A stretch of 64,000 nucleotides of DNA, from positions 4,512,501 through 4,576,500 of the forward strand of contig CP126201.1 of NCBI GenBank assembly GCA_030272155.1, in the 5' to 3' direction. The notes beneath the pieces are model-generated. The model saw nothing but the letters and a program-made list of their open reading frames with translations, searched no databases and was not told the DNA's origin. The translations under genes and the position numbers were made by a program. Origin of the DNA: Tetradesmus obliquus (taxonomy: Eukaryota > Chlorophyta > Chlorophyceae > Sphaeropleales > Scenedesmaceae). This document shows, piece after piece, positions 33,184 through 46,200 of this stretch. Each line of letters starts with the position of its first letter. The first letter of the stretch is position 1.

Positions 33184-36100
33184 AGGCCTGTGATGCTGCT
33201 GGGTGCGGAGCTGGATGGGCAGATGCGCTGGCCCTGGTCGGCTGGCCTGGCTGCAGACGCAGCGGTACTGGCGCAAAAGGCGGGGCCTAGGTGAGCAGTG
33301 GAATTGGAGCCTCATGGTTTGAGAGGGAATTGAAACTGTACGATGGGCTGGCCTGGCAGTGATGCGGCGTTGCTGTAGCAGACGGCGGGATGGAAGTGGG
33401 TGGAAATGGAAGGGGCAATTTTTAATTGGTGTGAAGGCAAAACGCCGGCTGTGGCTTGGTGAAAGCAGGTTTTGCTTATTCTTTGGACATGGTGCACCTC
33501 GTATTTCGACAGGCAATCAAAACCTAACCGTTGCGCATGCACCGCTGTCCACCCCTCCTGCTCCACACGATACATCTTCCAGGTTTGCAGCAGCGCAGCA
33601 GCCGTTCATCCTCGTGCCAGGCGCCAACCATGGCCACACTTCCAACGGCATCCCAAATTACGACCGCGGGGACATCCCAGCACACACCGAGTATGCAACA
33701 GCAACCGAGGCCTTCGCAAGGGCCATGGCAGCATTTGTAACAGCACACGAAGGACCAGGCAAGAGCGCGAAGCAGGCAGCTACAGACCAGCTGCTGCTGA
33801 TGGTGCGCCAGACAGCAGAGCTGGTTGCGCCGTACTTCATGGCATCAGGTGAGCTATAAATGGATACGATATAAGCACCAACACATTCAGTGCGGTGCAG
33901 ACATAACCGCTTGAAGTTTCTTTGTGTCCGGTGCGCAACGTGCATGTGAGTTTCAGTGTAACTGCTGTTGTTTGCATCCTGCAGGCACGGGCGAACTGTG
34001 TGCTGCTTGTGTAACGTCTGATGCTGCTGTCCTTGCTGTAGTGCCTTCTTCCACACCCAACATGTGCTGCTGCTGCTGCTGCTGCTGCTGTGTCTGTCCT
34101 GCAGGCATGGGCAACCCATGCGCCGGCTGGATAACAGGCAGGCAGGGTGGACCTGAATCCACAGCCAGCCTCGACGCACCAGACACATCACACAGCAGCC
34201 ACCAGCACCAGCATGCACATGGAGCATCTGCACATGCAGCCTCATCCCTGCAGCAGTCGCTCCTGCAAGGGGCCAGGCGCGAGGCAGGCGCTGCTGTGTC
34301 TGCTGCGCTGCACCCTGGGGTGCTGCAGAAGGCTGAGCGCTTTGTTGCTGCTGCGCAGCTGAAGCTGGCGAGCACGCTGCCACGGGAAGTGCTGGGAAAG
34401 CTGCGAGTGGTGGTGCAGACACACACGACAGTAGAGGTGCGGATGTGGCTGAGTCCCTGTGGCTGTGTATGCGCTTTGAAGCCAGCTCGGCTAGTATAAG
34501 ATTGTGTGGAGGAGCTTGATGGGCAGACTGCAGGTGCATCGGTTGAATGGCAGCTTGCAGGAACTGATGCAGCTGTCCGGTGCTGCTGTGTTCAGGCACA
34601 AGAAATTGTTGCATCCATTGCTTGGCAGGCAGCAGGTCGGGAGCCAATGCAGGAGCACACAACACCAACAAACCGTACAACTCTGGCTGCTGCCTGTCCT
34701 GCAGGCGCTGCTGTTCAACCAGCCGGTCATGTCTGAGCAGGATGACGGCAGCGTGGTGGTGCTGGTGCAGGCAGAATCCATTGACCAACATGCATGTTCA
34801 ATCACTTCCTGTCCTGCAGGCGCTGCTATTCAACCAGCCGGTCAACTCTGAGCAGGATGATGGCAGTGTGATGGTGCTGATGCAGCCAGCACCCATTGGC
34901 CAACATGCTTGTTAATCACTTCCTGTCCTGCAGGCGCTGCTGTTCAACCAGCCGGTCAACTCTGAGCAGGATGACAGCAGCGTGGTGGTGCTGATGCAGC
35001 CAGCATCCACTGACGAACATGCATGTTCAATCACTTCCTGTCCTGCAGGCGCTGCTGTTCAACCAGCCGGTCATCTCTGAGCAGGATGACGGCAGCGTGG
35101 TGGTGCTGGTGCATGCGCTGGTGGCGCCACCTAATGTGGTGCGGCCTGCCACAGAAGGAGCGCTGCTGACCAGTCGTGCATCATCGCCAGAGTATTGGCT
35201 GAAGCTGAAGCGGCCACAGGCCATTGCTGAGGTGATTGCTGGTACCTGCTTGATGAAGTGTTGTTGTACAAGAAGGTGGTAGTGAAGCCTGAGGTGCTTC
35301 TTGTTGCTGTCCTGCAAGCTTGCAGCGGCCACAGGCCAATGCTCAGGTGCGCGTTGTTACGCATATGGTATGCTGTGCGGCGGTCACAGGCGTGAGATGC
35401 TCGGTGTCCCTGTCCTGCATACCCAGACTTTTGTTGTGCCGTGCTGCTTGTTGCTGGCGCGGCAGGCGCAGCGGCAGTGGCTCAAGCACTAGCTTACACA
35501 AGCGGCCCAATGCTAGGCAGATTGTGCTGCGCATGTGTGTTGCATGCGGGAGGCAGATACCTTGGCAAAGGGCGCGGATGTTGCAGAGTGCGGTGGTCTC
35601 CACTTGCAATCAACGAATGTGGATCTGCTGAACTATGCAACAGACATCTGGACTCCTGCAAGCCATTCGTAAACTCAGAATGCCTTCTCTCCCTGCTGAC
35701 TGCCTGCTTGCAGGATTTGGGGCTCAGCGGCATCTATGTAGACGGGGTGACAGCAGCAGCGCTCAACCAAGGAGCCTTTGACGCAGCAATTGCTGCTGTC
35801 AACCGCAAAGCAGCGGAGCGCTACAAGGCGGCTGGCTGGCAGCTGGCCTTTGGCGAGGACGAGCCAACACCAGATGTAAATGCCGAGAAGTTCATACGGC
35901 AGGGAGCCATGAAGTTCACAGCAGTGCCTGCTGCAGGCTCTGATGACGGCGGCACAGCAGATGGTGCCGTGCAGCAGCAGAAGCGCCAGCTGGGTGTTGT
36001 GACTGTTACATCGCCTGTGCTGACCAGCAAGTCCATCAGTGAGACAGTGCAGCAGGCGGGCCAGGGCCCCCAGGCAGAGGCGATGATTGCTGCAACTAAG

Positions 36101-36499
36101 GTGCGAGTTGGGCGCGTGAAGTACTGGAATAAGCAGCATAGCATACAAGTGTGCAACACATACAATAAGCGACCCAAGCATTGCATCTTGCGACAGCTGA
36201 GCTTGTGCTCCAACTCGTGGATGTGTGCCTTCGGCAGCGTTAGCACAGCTGCGTTGCTTGCTTTTGTCCTGAAGAGCCTTCCTTTTGATCCAGGGACAGC
36301 TGTGCTGCAACTGTTGCTTCGTCATCACATGCTACACCCTGCTTTGCTGCTGCTACTTGCTCAATACTGTTATGCATGCTTGCAGGACAAGTACATGCAT
36401 CGCTTCCTGGGCAACTGGTACACCAAGGTCTTCAGCGTTGCACAGGCCATGGAGTGGATCATGCTGGACAGCCTTCGCAACAAGAACACCTGGAGCTAA
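30695..36499 (+). CDS. Alpha/beta-hydrolase-fold protein, algal type
   Basis: Ten in-phase exons give 626 residues: 30695-30823, 31306-31410, 31722-31824, 32090-32246, 33186-33290, 33583-33848, 34105-34436, 35049-35231, 35714-36100, 36386-36499. The N-terminal half has alpha/beta-hydrolase landmarks: LLVLAPGFTVGP (oxyanion region), YLCCQSAAG at the nucleophile position, VMLLGAELDGQMRWP (likely acid residue) and VPGANHGHTSNG (likely catalytic His). The nucleophile elbow is not a clean GxSxG, so activity is uncertain. A C-terminal half (from about residue 230) of unknown function follows, with a His/Ser-rich linker and FLGNWYTKVFSVAQAMEW near the end. The start at 30695 opens the frame, but upstream exons are possible. 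Exon 8 is chosen as the last of four tandem copies because only it continues. Substrate unknown. Confidence 0.72.
32153..32996 (+). repeat. Four tandem copies of hydrolase exon 4, period 250 bp
   Basis: The segment coding FKAVAGFILLASTFDGRYSMGKLPSLEDWG is in the used exon (from 32153) and is repeated at 32403-32496, 32653-32746 and 32902-32995. The three extra copies each have their own acceptor TTGCAG or CTGCAG and a donor (GTGCGC or GTGCGA), so they are complete candidate exons. Copies 2 and 3 are almost identical. Confidence 0.92.
33137..33184 (+). repeat. CTG tract abutting hydrolase exon 5 acceptor
   Basis: About sixteen CTG units run directly into the acceptor CTGCAG at 33185. Confidence 0.9.
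33960..34125 (+). repeat. Tandem copy of hydrolase exon 7 acceptor junction
   Basis: CCTGCAGGCACGGGCGAACT near 33979-33998 resembles CCTGCAGGCATGGGCAACCC near 34099-34118. Only the latter opens the long exon. Confidence 0.65.
34690..35122 (+). repeat. Four tandem copies of hydrolase exon 8 acceptor junction, period 115 bp
   Basis: CCTGTCCTGCAG followed by the coding segment ALLFNQPVxSEQDDGSVVVLV starts at 34705, 34820, 34934 and 35049. All four keep the frame across the segment. Only the last continues into ALVAPPNVVRP and a donor. Confidence 0.93.
35205..35350 (+). repeat. Tandem copy of hydrolase exon 8 donor junction
   Basis: The end of exon 8 (RPQAIAE, donor GTGATT) at 35231 is echoed at about 35345 (GCGGCCACAGGCCAATGCTC, donor GTGCGC). 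Confidence 0.75.
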
Positions 36500-37229
36500 G
36501 TACGGAGCTGGATGCAGAGCTGGCGCTGGTGCAGATGCCAAGGCATCAGCTGTGGTGTCTTGATACTGCTCATGCTAAACGGGGATGCACAGGCATGGTT
36601 GATGTTGACAGGGATGCTGCCTTGTGCATATGCTTTGGAGCCTGATCGTGGCTGAGTGTACCTTGTAAGTCAAAACACCAAGTTGCTGAGGCCGTCCTGC
36701 ACTGGCCGTGGTTGCAGCAGTTGCATGACATTAGGGTTTGGGGCAGGTGCAACAGCAACATTCAATGCATGCCTGCTGCCTAGTAGGCACCTAGTGAGTT
36801 GAGTTCGCTGTCTGGCTGCGTTTGTCGCGTTCGTTGCTTGTCAGGGCCTGAAAGGCATCGTCGGCGTTGCAGCTTTGCTGGCACACTGAACAGTCGCCTC
36901 CTTTGCTGCAAGTCTGTGACCATAAACTACTGTTATGATGTATGGAACCACGCGTGCCGCGACAAGCACCTCTTGGGCCTTCACGCAGTTTACGCCAGCA
37001 CAATTTAAACGCTACAGCGCCATCTGTCACCATGACACAGGCAGCTTGTCAGGACAAAGTGGCTAGCGTGTATGGTAAATGGAAAAGCATTGAAGTGCAA
37101 CGGTTTATAGGCTGAAGGCAGGCTACTGCGGCGCGTCCTCAGCAACACTGATTAGAATCAGCAGTACAGCCAACAGGCATCAGGTGTGCAGTTGGTGATC
37201 ACTTCTACGCAACTGCCACAGAAGTAGCT
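36500..37229. other. Intergenic region with TGTAA signal
   Basis: A TGTAA at 36664-36668, about 165 bases after the hydrolase stop, is a plausible poly(A) signal. The rest should hold the promoter of the TmcB-like gene. No other feature seen. Confidence 0.45.
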
Positions 37230-40200
37230 ATGAGTGAATCAGGTTCGAGTGGCACGGGTTTCAGCAGCCATGGAGACGCCAGCAGCGTAGCCTCCAGCGC
37301 TAACACAGACAGGCGGGCCATCACTGCTTTTGCGGCAGCAAGGTGAGTATGGTGTGTTCAGTCCTGCAGGCGAGTGTGACTGGAGCGTCGACATATGCTG
37401 CTGATTGACTTCACCTGGTGGCACTGCTTGCAGCTCTGGCATTGACGAGCAGGTGGACAACCTTGAAGCAAAGAAGGGTTTGCTAGAGGTGGTGAGTAGC
37501 GCCAAGCTACGGCATCATGCCGCATGGGGAAAGCTTTGTTGCTGAATCACCACTGCAGCCGGGAAGCTGGTACCGCACAATGAGGTATGTCAACACTTCA
37601 AGCAGCAGGTGGCTGCCGTGGCAGACATCGTTCTCCTGCATGTACATTGTATCAGGCTGTGCTGCTGCTTTGTGCTGTAGGTGTTCGCCACACTCTATAC
37701 CCTCACAAAAAACAGAGTGCTTGATGCATCCCTGCGCCTGGCAACAGCACGCGTGGTGCTGGAGTTCCTGCAAATGTTCAGAGTTCTCTTCAACACGACT
37801 TTCGCTTGGAAATACAGAAAAGCCTGTGGTGAGCGGCAGCAGTTGTGCAGCAACTGTCAGTGGGCTGGTGCTGTTGCCCTCTGTGGTGCACGCAGCACTG
37901 CAGCTATTGCATTTATGGAGGAGATGCCCCAGCTGCTTGCCTCCACTGAACACTCCTTAGCAGCTTGCTTCTGCACAATCGTGATACTGCGCACCAGTTG
38001 CAGGCAGCACAAATTTCTTGTTGCTGCTGTTATCCTCAACTTGCCGAACAGGATATGGCGCACTATAGAGTGGACGCTTTTTCGCGCGCTGGTGATCCCA
38101 GCTGGATACGACAAGTACATCTTTATCTTCTATGTGGTGGCTGGCGTGGTGCGTGAGCAGTGATTGCTGTTTTGTTGTACTTGCAGCTACCATGCTGGCC
38201 ACTTACAGCTGGGTAGCGATTGTAGCTGTCCTGCAGGCCAGTTCTTCAGCAAGACCACTCATCTGCTCTGCCAGGTGCTCAGCGCGAACATGCTTGTAAA
38301 TGCTGGTCTGTTTGTGCGCTGCTGTATTGCAGGTGCTGGGCGTCATAGGTGCTACGGTGTGTGTAGCTCTGTACCTGAAAGGCAACGAAGCACGCAGTTC
38401 ATGGCTGAAGAGGTGAGGCACAGTATGGCAATAGCATTGCCAAGGCAGTCGCTCCACATAGCTTGCTGCTGGACCACCTGGCAGCTGTTTGACGGTAACC
38501 TTCTTCTCCCTGGCTGCCTCTCTTCTGCTGCTTCAGGTTGATAGGTTTGCTGCAGCTGCTGGCGTTATTGGTGTTTGGCGTGATGTGGCCAGCCGTGCTG
38601 GACTACTGCGTCTTTCTGCTGGACTGCAGTTGGAGTGACTTGGCAGCTGGCAAGGCACCACACCACATCACGTTTGCTGAGCAGAGTAAGTAACATGCAG
38701 ACATATTCAGGTGTAGCTGCATGGACATGTCAACGTCATGGGTGCCCTGGTATGGCACAGTTGTGATGTTGAGACAGGTAGAAGCGTCAACGGCCGTGGC
38801 CGTGTCACGCAGCTGTGCCAGCAACCAATGCTGTCAGCAGCAATGCTCCTCAGTGACACTTCCGCTTGCAGGTTCCGAAGTTGTGCTGAGGCATTTGCAG
38901 AGCTTGTGTTTGAGACGAGCATGCTGTGTTTTCCATTGCAGGCTGTACAGCAATGCCACACCTGGCGCACATGCTGTTCTCTGTTGCTGTGTGCATCCTT
39001 TTGGCTGGCATGGTCCTGTTGATGGTGAGTTCCGCTTGAAGGATCTGCACAGCGCAGGTCACTGGGCTTGTTCATGCAAAACGGCATCAAATTCTGCATT
39101 GAGTGCGTGCTGCTGCTTGGCGATTGCGCACACCGCAACCCCAGAACAGAATGGCAGACAATGCAAAGGCATGCACACCAACACCTCGAGGCTGCAGGGT
39201 GGTTCCTGCAAGCTGTACTGCACACATGCCCATGCAATACTGTACCTACTGCTTCAAGATCTTTCCTGCAAGCTGAAACGAATGAATACATCCTGTTATG
39301 GGGTCTGTGCCGTGTGATGCCTGATTGCAGTCGGTGGGCATGTGCGACATGAACCCCATGACCCGCTCCTGGCTGTCCAGCAGCGATGCACCCACTTCAC
39401 TCAAAAACACAGGCCTCAAAATGGGCATGGTAGTTGTCGCCACCGCACTGGATGATTTCAGTTCGGTGCAGCCGCCACTGGTGGCACTGCTTGTCCTGAG
39501 CGTGTGTTTCTACCAGGTGGTAGAGGTAGGTTGTTTGCTGGTGCATGAAGTAGTGCACACTTTTGGCACAGCTTTGACAGCAAGCACAACAACAATTGCA
39601 ACAGCCATCACAACAGCAAGTGCAGAAGCACACCGTGCAGGGCATATCCCTCAGACCCTGCATGCAGAATGGGCGCCATATTGTGATGCCGTCTGTGCTT
39701 CCTCTTGTGGTGCTGCAGCTGCCCTACTATGAGGCGATTGTCAACGTGATGTGGAATGGGCTGTGGTGCGGCTTGCTGCTGGTAGCGGCCCTGCTGGTTA
39801 CACTTGAGGCCAACGTCAACCATACAAGTGACCCCGTGTACGCAGACACCTTAACTTGGGTGAGCATCAGCGCTTGACAATGTGCTGCTGTTCTGTTCTT
39901 CTCTGAATGTTCAGCACTTGCCACATACCATGGTATTATGCGGTGCTCTCCCTTCACTAGCAGTCAGGTCTTATCATCAGCTGTGGCATGTGATTTCAAC
40001 TGCCGTGCCTAAGTCGGTTGAGAAACAGAGAAATAGCGCTGAGACCACTGCTTTGCTGCAACTGCGTGCAGTCGGTGCTTTACAGCATCTTCCTGTTCGT
40101 GTTCATCGGCGCCCTGATCACCTGGGCCAGGCTTGCTTTCACACAGCGCATCACCAAACAGCTGCGGCAGGCATTCCAGCAGCGCAAGGCAGCCATGTCT

Positions 40201-43200
40201 TTTACCAGCAGTGCTGACGAACCATACAGCACCGACCAGGCGAGCGTTGGAGCATTCGGCAACTCTGTTGTGGCACAGATGGGCGACCTGAAGGCAGTGT
40301 ACAGATGGAGGGATGTGCGGCAGATCTCTGTCGTGGCACGCGGCATGCGTGTGTGGGATGAAGATGGCGTGCCTGACCCAGATGCTGCTGACTTTGGGGA
40401 GTTTGTTCTCAAGATGAGAGGGATCTTGGGGTTGGACCTTTGAGGCTGCATGCGTGTTTCGTGCAGAGCAATGGTTACAGCACCTGGTGTGCACTTTTGA
40501 AAACAGCACAGCGATTAGTGACAGAAATGTGGGTCACACGAAACACCACAAACATGTGCTAGCTCGACATACAGCGCGGCCATTTTGCTTCACGCTGCAA
40601 CGTACCTCACAGTCTGCTGCCGATGCTGCTGCTGCTGCAGAGTGGCATGGCTCGCCTACCTGGCGACCCCTCACTGCTTGTGATGTATGCCAACTTCCTC
40701 ATCGTGCATAGCAACAGCCAGGCAGCGCGTACACATATGCAGATGGCCCAGCGCGCGCATCCTTCACTGCTTGGCCTATACAACATATTTGTGGCGCAGC
40801 AGCTGGCTAAGCAGCTCAAAAGAGGTGTGGTTTCTCAACGCTGCATTGTAGCTGTTGCGCCTTCTAGAGAGCATTGCTGCACTACTGCTCACAGCGCACA
40901 TGATGTGTGCCTGTATGTCACCCATTCAAAGCAGCTGTATGGGGGTTTAAACAAGACAGGACGAATAGCAGTACAGCTTTTCAGCTTTTCTTTATGCTCT
41001 GCACGCTTGCTGCTCGTTGTGTGTGCCATGTTTGTGCAGACGGCGAAGGCCTGGACCTGCTCAGCCACGTGGAGTTCCAGCGCAACTACAGGTCAGTCAG
41101 GGGCGGCAGTTGCACATGGCCTTGCACACTGGCTGACATGTCTAATGATTTGCAGCGAGCTCCTAAGCCCCTTAAGGGTCTCCTGCTGTGCAATCAATGC
41201 GTCACTTTTCCTCATCGCAGCTATCCGCCAAGCACCTGATCAAGCTTCTGATCCCAATTCTGTATTGCTGCCGGCGCTCTGCTGTGCTGCCTGGGGTGTT
41301 GCTTTTCTGCAGTGCTTGCGTGCGTGCCCATAAGATGGCGCTGATGTCACAGCGCCAGTTTTGGGCCAGCCTGCTGCGTGACACAATTGCGTTCAAGGAC
41401 ATGCAGCGCAGCCTGCAGCACATGCAGTTTGCAGAGCAGCGAGCTTCTGCCATCTACAAGCGGTGAGGCAGCATGGGCTGAACTCCGCAAAAGTAGAATA
41501 CCGTAATGACCGCGCATGCTGCAGACCGCATGTGATATGCTGTGCACCATGTGCGGTGGGGTCAGAAGCACTTTGGCGCCCCAGTCATGGCACTGCAAGC
41601 CTCACTGTCTTGTCTGCATGGCCTTACAGGCATCAACCCACGCTGGCATGCACGTTGTCGCTTGGTGCTGCTTGTTCTGGCTTGCAGGGTGCTTGAGCGC
41701 TACCCTGACAGTGGCAAGCTGTTGAAAGTGTACGGCCGCTTCCTAGAGTTTGTGCAGAACGATCCTGAAGCTGCCCGGCACTACTATTCAGCTGCCACGC
41801 ACCATGGCACCTCTGACAGCATGGTCAAGATGGTCAGCTCTGCGCTAGCTGTGGCTGGTGGCAGCGCTGGCTCTGCAGCAGCAGCAATTGACGAGAAGGT
41901 TGACGGCCTGGTGATCATCAATGCACAAGGCCTGATGCTGCTGGTGAACCTGGCAGCCCGCAGCATGTTTGGCTACGGCAAGGGCGAGATGGAGGGCAAG
42001 AACATCTCTGTGCTAATGTGAGTGCCGCCAAGGTCACGAACGTCACTAGTAGCAGCGGCTGTTGAGACCATGCATCACATAGCCGCGGGTCTACTGCCAT
42101 GATAGGTGTGCACATGTTGAGCTGTGCATAACGTGCATAATAAACAGCCTCATCCAGGTAGCTGGCAAGCGACTGTCTGGCTCTTTGCGGCGTTTTGTGC
42201 AATTTATGGTGTGTGTGCTTGTCATTTCTGCAGGCCGCAGGCCAGCACTTCACAGCAGGACGCCTTCATGCAGGCAAGTGAACACAGGGCAGCGCACTTG
42301 TTGTGTAGCTCATGCATCCCCCCTGCTCTGCAGGACGCAGACATTCCTGCAGGCTATGTTGCATGTTTTAGGCAGTCCACTTGCCTGGCAGAACGCTAGC
42401 TGTTGTGATGCATTGCCTGTGTTCTGACGTGCTGTGCTGTGCGCTACTGTGCATGTGCGGCTTGCAGCGCGTTGTGGACGGCACGCACTCGCACACAGGC
42501 AACACTCCAATGTCGTTGGTGATGCTCCACAAGGTACGCAGCTGCAGCCAACACTCCAGCACTAGGCTGTCGGCGCATCCAGGATAGGGGTACATACCAT
42601 GCGTGTTTCTATATGTGTGTTTGCCGAGTAACGCCTTGAGCCCAGCCCCTGCTGATTTGCTGCCTGGGCGCACCATTCAACCGTGCCAGGTATCCCCCAT
42701 CAGGCCTGGGAGTGGGGGTTCCTGCAAGTCTGGCAGTTCCTGCCATGCGCCAGGCACCTGCTGCTTTGGTTACATGCAACTTGCGGTGACGTGTTTATGT
42801 TTCAAGTACTGTTTTTGTCGGTGTCTGAGCAGCACCTGTGCTGTGAATGTGCAGGACCACTCGCCGTTCCCCATATGCCTGTCCATTGCGAGGCTGTCTG
42901 GCTGCGGCAGCGACGCGCTGTTCGTGGGCATCATGCGCCACACCAGCCAGGAGCCCTGCAGCGATGGCGGCAGCATTGTGAGGTTCTGGACGACCCCCAG
43001 TGGCATCATCCTCTACGCAGACCGCAACACAGCAGACTGCTTCGGCGTAGATGCCAATGGCCTTGTCGGTTGCCCTCTTGGCAACTTGTGCACAGACCCA
43101 GATGCCGTGAACAGGTGAGCTGACACGGGGCTGCAGGGACACAGCTACAGCAAGCCGCAGCACTGGCCGTACCTGCACAACAGACACTACTAGTAAACTC

Positions 43201-46200
43201 GGGTGTTTGCAGCTTTCGAGTAGCAGGAGCTACTGTGTGCGCTGTTGCTGGAAGTGTGGGACCACAGGTAGCCTTCTGAGTTGTGTTTCTTGTTGTCTGC
43301 AGCTTCTTCTCGCGGCTGCCAGCAGTGCTGGCATCAGGCGCGCAGCCTCTGCTGCAGGCCTGCATCAACCGCACCTACCTCCCGCCAGTTGATGTGGAGC
43401 TCTCGCTGCATGCATCGGGCGCCGCCGCAGAACAGGGCGACTACCGCAGCTTGGTCGTGCAGGTAAAACATGTATTCTGCTGTTGTTGTATGCCACGTGA
43501 TGAATTGCATGGTTGCATAGCTCAGGCTGCTTGCTTGGGAGGCACCAAATTGCATTGCATCTGCATAGTTGACCCTTGGCTGCAAGCCATGATGCCAGGC
43601 AGGTGCGCTCAGAAGCACAGCCTTTTGAACTGCCATTGCTGTGCAGGCGCGCTTGCTGTCAGAGGCTGGCGCAGTAATGGTGGTGGATCACAAGGCACGG
43701 CTGGTGTACACATCCGACCAGCTGGCCAGCATGCTTGGCTACCCACAATCTGCGCTGGCAAAGATGCCTCTGGCTCTGCTGCTGCCGCAGCCCTACAGCC
43801 AGATGCACGACGCATGGTTCAAGGTGCGACAGGTGTCTCAGCTGCACGACATTGCATTGCATGCCTGCCAGCACCATGTGGCAGCTGCGCTAGTCAGGCA
43901 AACACACCAATGTTGGAGCAATGACGTGTTCTTGCTGCTGTGCCGCATCAGTAACAAGGATGGCACCATCCTTCGAAACATGTGTTTGCCCGCGTGCTGT
44001 CTCGCAGGAGATGCACAGCAGGGCCCCTGGCGCATCAAGCTGCAGGTCTGGCGCAGTTGTGCACCTGCTGTCAGCGACAGGCGCGCAGCTGCCTGTGACG
44101 CTGAAAATGACAACCCTGGACAGCACCGACTCGGGGCGGCAGTCGCATGTCGTACAGGTGCAGGGGAGCAGCCTGTGCTCGGCTGACCTGAATGCGGCTG
44201 CGACCTGGCTAGTCAAAAGCATCTCAATGTTGCTAGCACAAGTGGTCGCTGCATCAGCATTGCCTGCAGGCTATGCTTCTGTGCAGCTGAGGTGAATTCT
44301 CGCCAATGGTGTGTATGTTGGTGCGGTGCAGGTGATCCCAGCCAGTAAGTCAGCGCATGCAGACCAGCTGCGCCTGCTGCTCAGCGTCAACTACAAGGGC
44401 ACCATCCTAAGCGTCAACCCAGGTGCGCACAACACGCCAGTAATTTAGCACAACCAAAGCCTGTACCAAAAGCGCTGCGGTGTTGTTCCAGCCACTGCTA
44501 TCTGCCACTGTTGCTATGATTTGCTGCTGCCTTGTGCCAACACCAGTGCTTTTCATTCATTCAGCATAACGCATCTGCTGCTGTGTCTGCACATTGTAGG
44601 AGCTTCCAAGGCACTGTATGGCTTTGATCCGTCTGAGGCTGTCGGACAACCCCTGGCAGCAGTTGTTGATGTGTTTGGCCTCTGGCGGCGGCAGTTTGCA
44701 GAAGACCAATCGCTGCTGTGCCTGCTGGCCAGCCAAGCGGCAGCTGATATGTCACGGGCGGAGGCTGAGTTGGAGGGCCACTTGACGGCTTGTGCTGGTG
44801 GCAGTGGCGGCGGCTGTTGGCGGGTTGGTGTGCACTTGCCTGTAACTTCTGACGAGCTGATCGCCAAGAATGCAGAGCAGTTGGCAGTGGAGAGCAGCCG
44901 CCTTGGAGGGAAGGTAGGGTGCTGCTGATCGCTGTTGTTGGTAATCTAGTATTGCCTCTTGCATAGCAGTTCCAGCATATCAGTCATCCTGCCAGCATGT
45001 GGGCCAGCACAGTATTTCACCGGTTGTGCTTATAGCAGCAAAGCAAGCATGATCAATCAACATAACCTGCCACATTTGTGTGCGTTTACTCACAAATCTT
45101 GGTGATGTGTGCGTCATGCAGGCCAGCGCCACTGCATCTGGGGTGAAGGGCATGCTGCAGAAGCGCAGCAGGCTGCGGCCAGCCTGCATGACACTGCAGC
45201 TGCTGCATCAGGATGAAGAGGCCTCCCAGCAGCTGCTGCAGGATGATGGTGCAGCAGATGAGACACCCATCATGCAGGTGCGCAGTCGCAAGCCTGCATG
45301 TGATTGCAACTGTTCATCAGTTGAACTGAAGACAATGCCATGGCGTCTCAAAGTGCATCACTATTTTACGCAGCTGTCATATCATGCGAGTTCTCCTGAG
45401 AAAAGCAGCATGCCTACTGCTGCTGTGTTTGTGGTGCTGCCTGACCACTTGGTTGGCTGCAGGTGGCTTTGCACCGCTCTGATGCGCTGTCAGCGCTGCT
45501 TGAGCTGGACAGGCACCTCAGCATCGCACACGCGGATGAAGCAGCTGGGCTGATGTTCGGCTGTGAAGGCCAGCAGCTTGTCAGGCTGCCATTTGCAAGG
45601 TGCGGTGCGCTGCAAGCTTCGCAGTGCTAGTTGCATGTCCCACGTCCCTGCTTTGATCGGAGGACTCATCAGAACAAATGCTCGCAAGTCCTGTGCCACT
45701 GCTTGGCGTGATACATTACATCTGCTGTCATACCTGCCGCCAGGTTGGTCGGCATGGATGCGTCGTCCACATTTGATGAGCTGCTGGGCCTCAAGGCCAC
45801 TGCTGCTGCAAAGAAAGGCGCTATGAAGGCCCCCAGTGGCAAGGCAGCGCAGTTTGGCCATGCTGCTGCCCGCTCCATGCACCGCATGGGTGTGGTGAAG
45901 CAGGTGACAGCACAGCATCTGGTTGACGGGCGACCGCTGCTGCTGGAGATGCAAGTGAGCAACTGGGTGTCTTAAACTCAACTGGTTGTTACCTGGCCAG
46001 TCAGCAGTTGTGCAATGCTCCGTCAGCAACCTGACCCTCTAACACTTGTAAACCACCAAGCTAGCAAAATGCGTGTTGCGGGCAGGCTGTGCGTGCTTGC
46101 CTGTTGTCTGGCATACAATGCTGAGCCCATTCTGCAGCATTGTGTTACGCGTGTACCCAGCCTTGTCAAGTTGGTGCTTTGCTTGCAATTTGCTGCTGTG

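Noticed and set aside
40623-41333. 236-residue frame as an independent gene
   Set aside because: It is exon 11 of the TmcB-like gene read on through the following intron.
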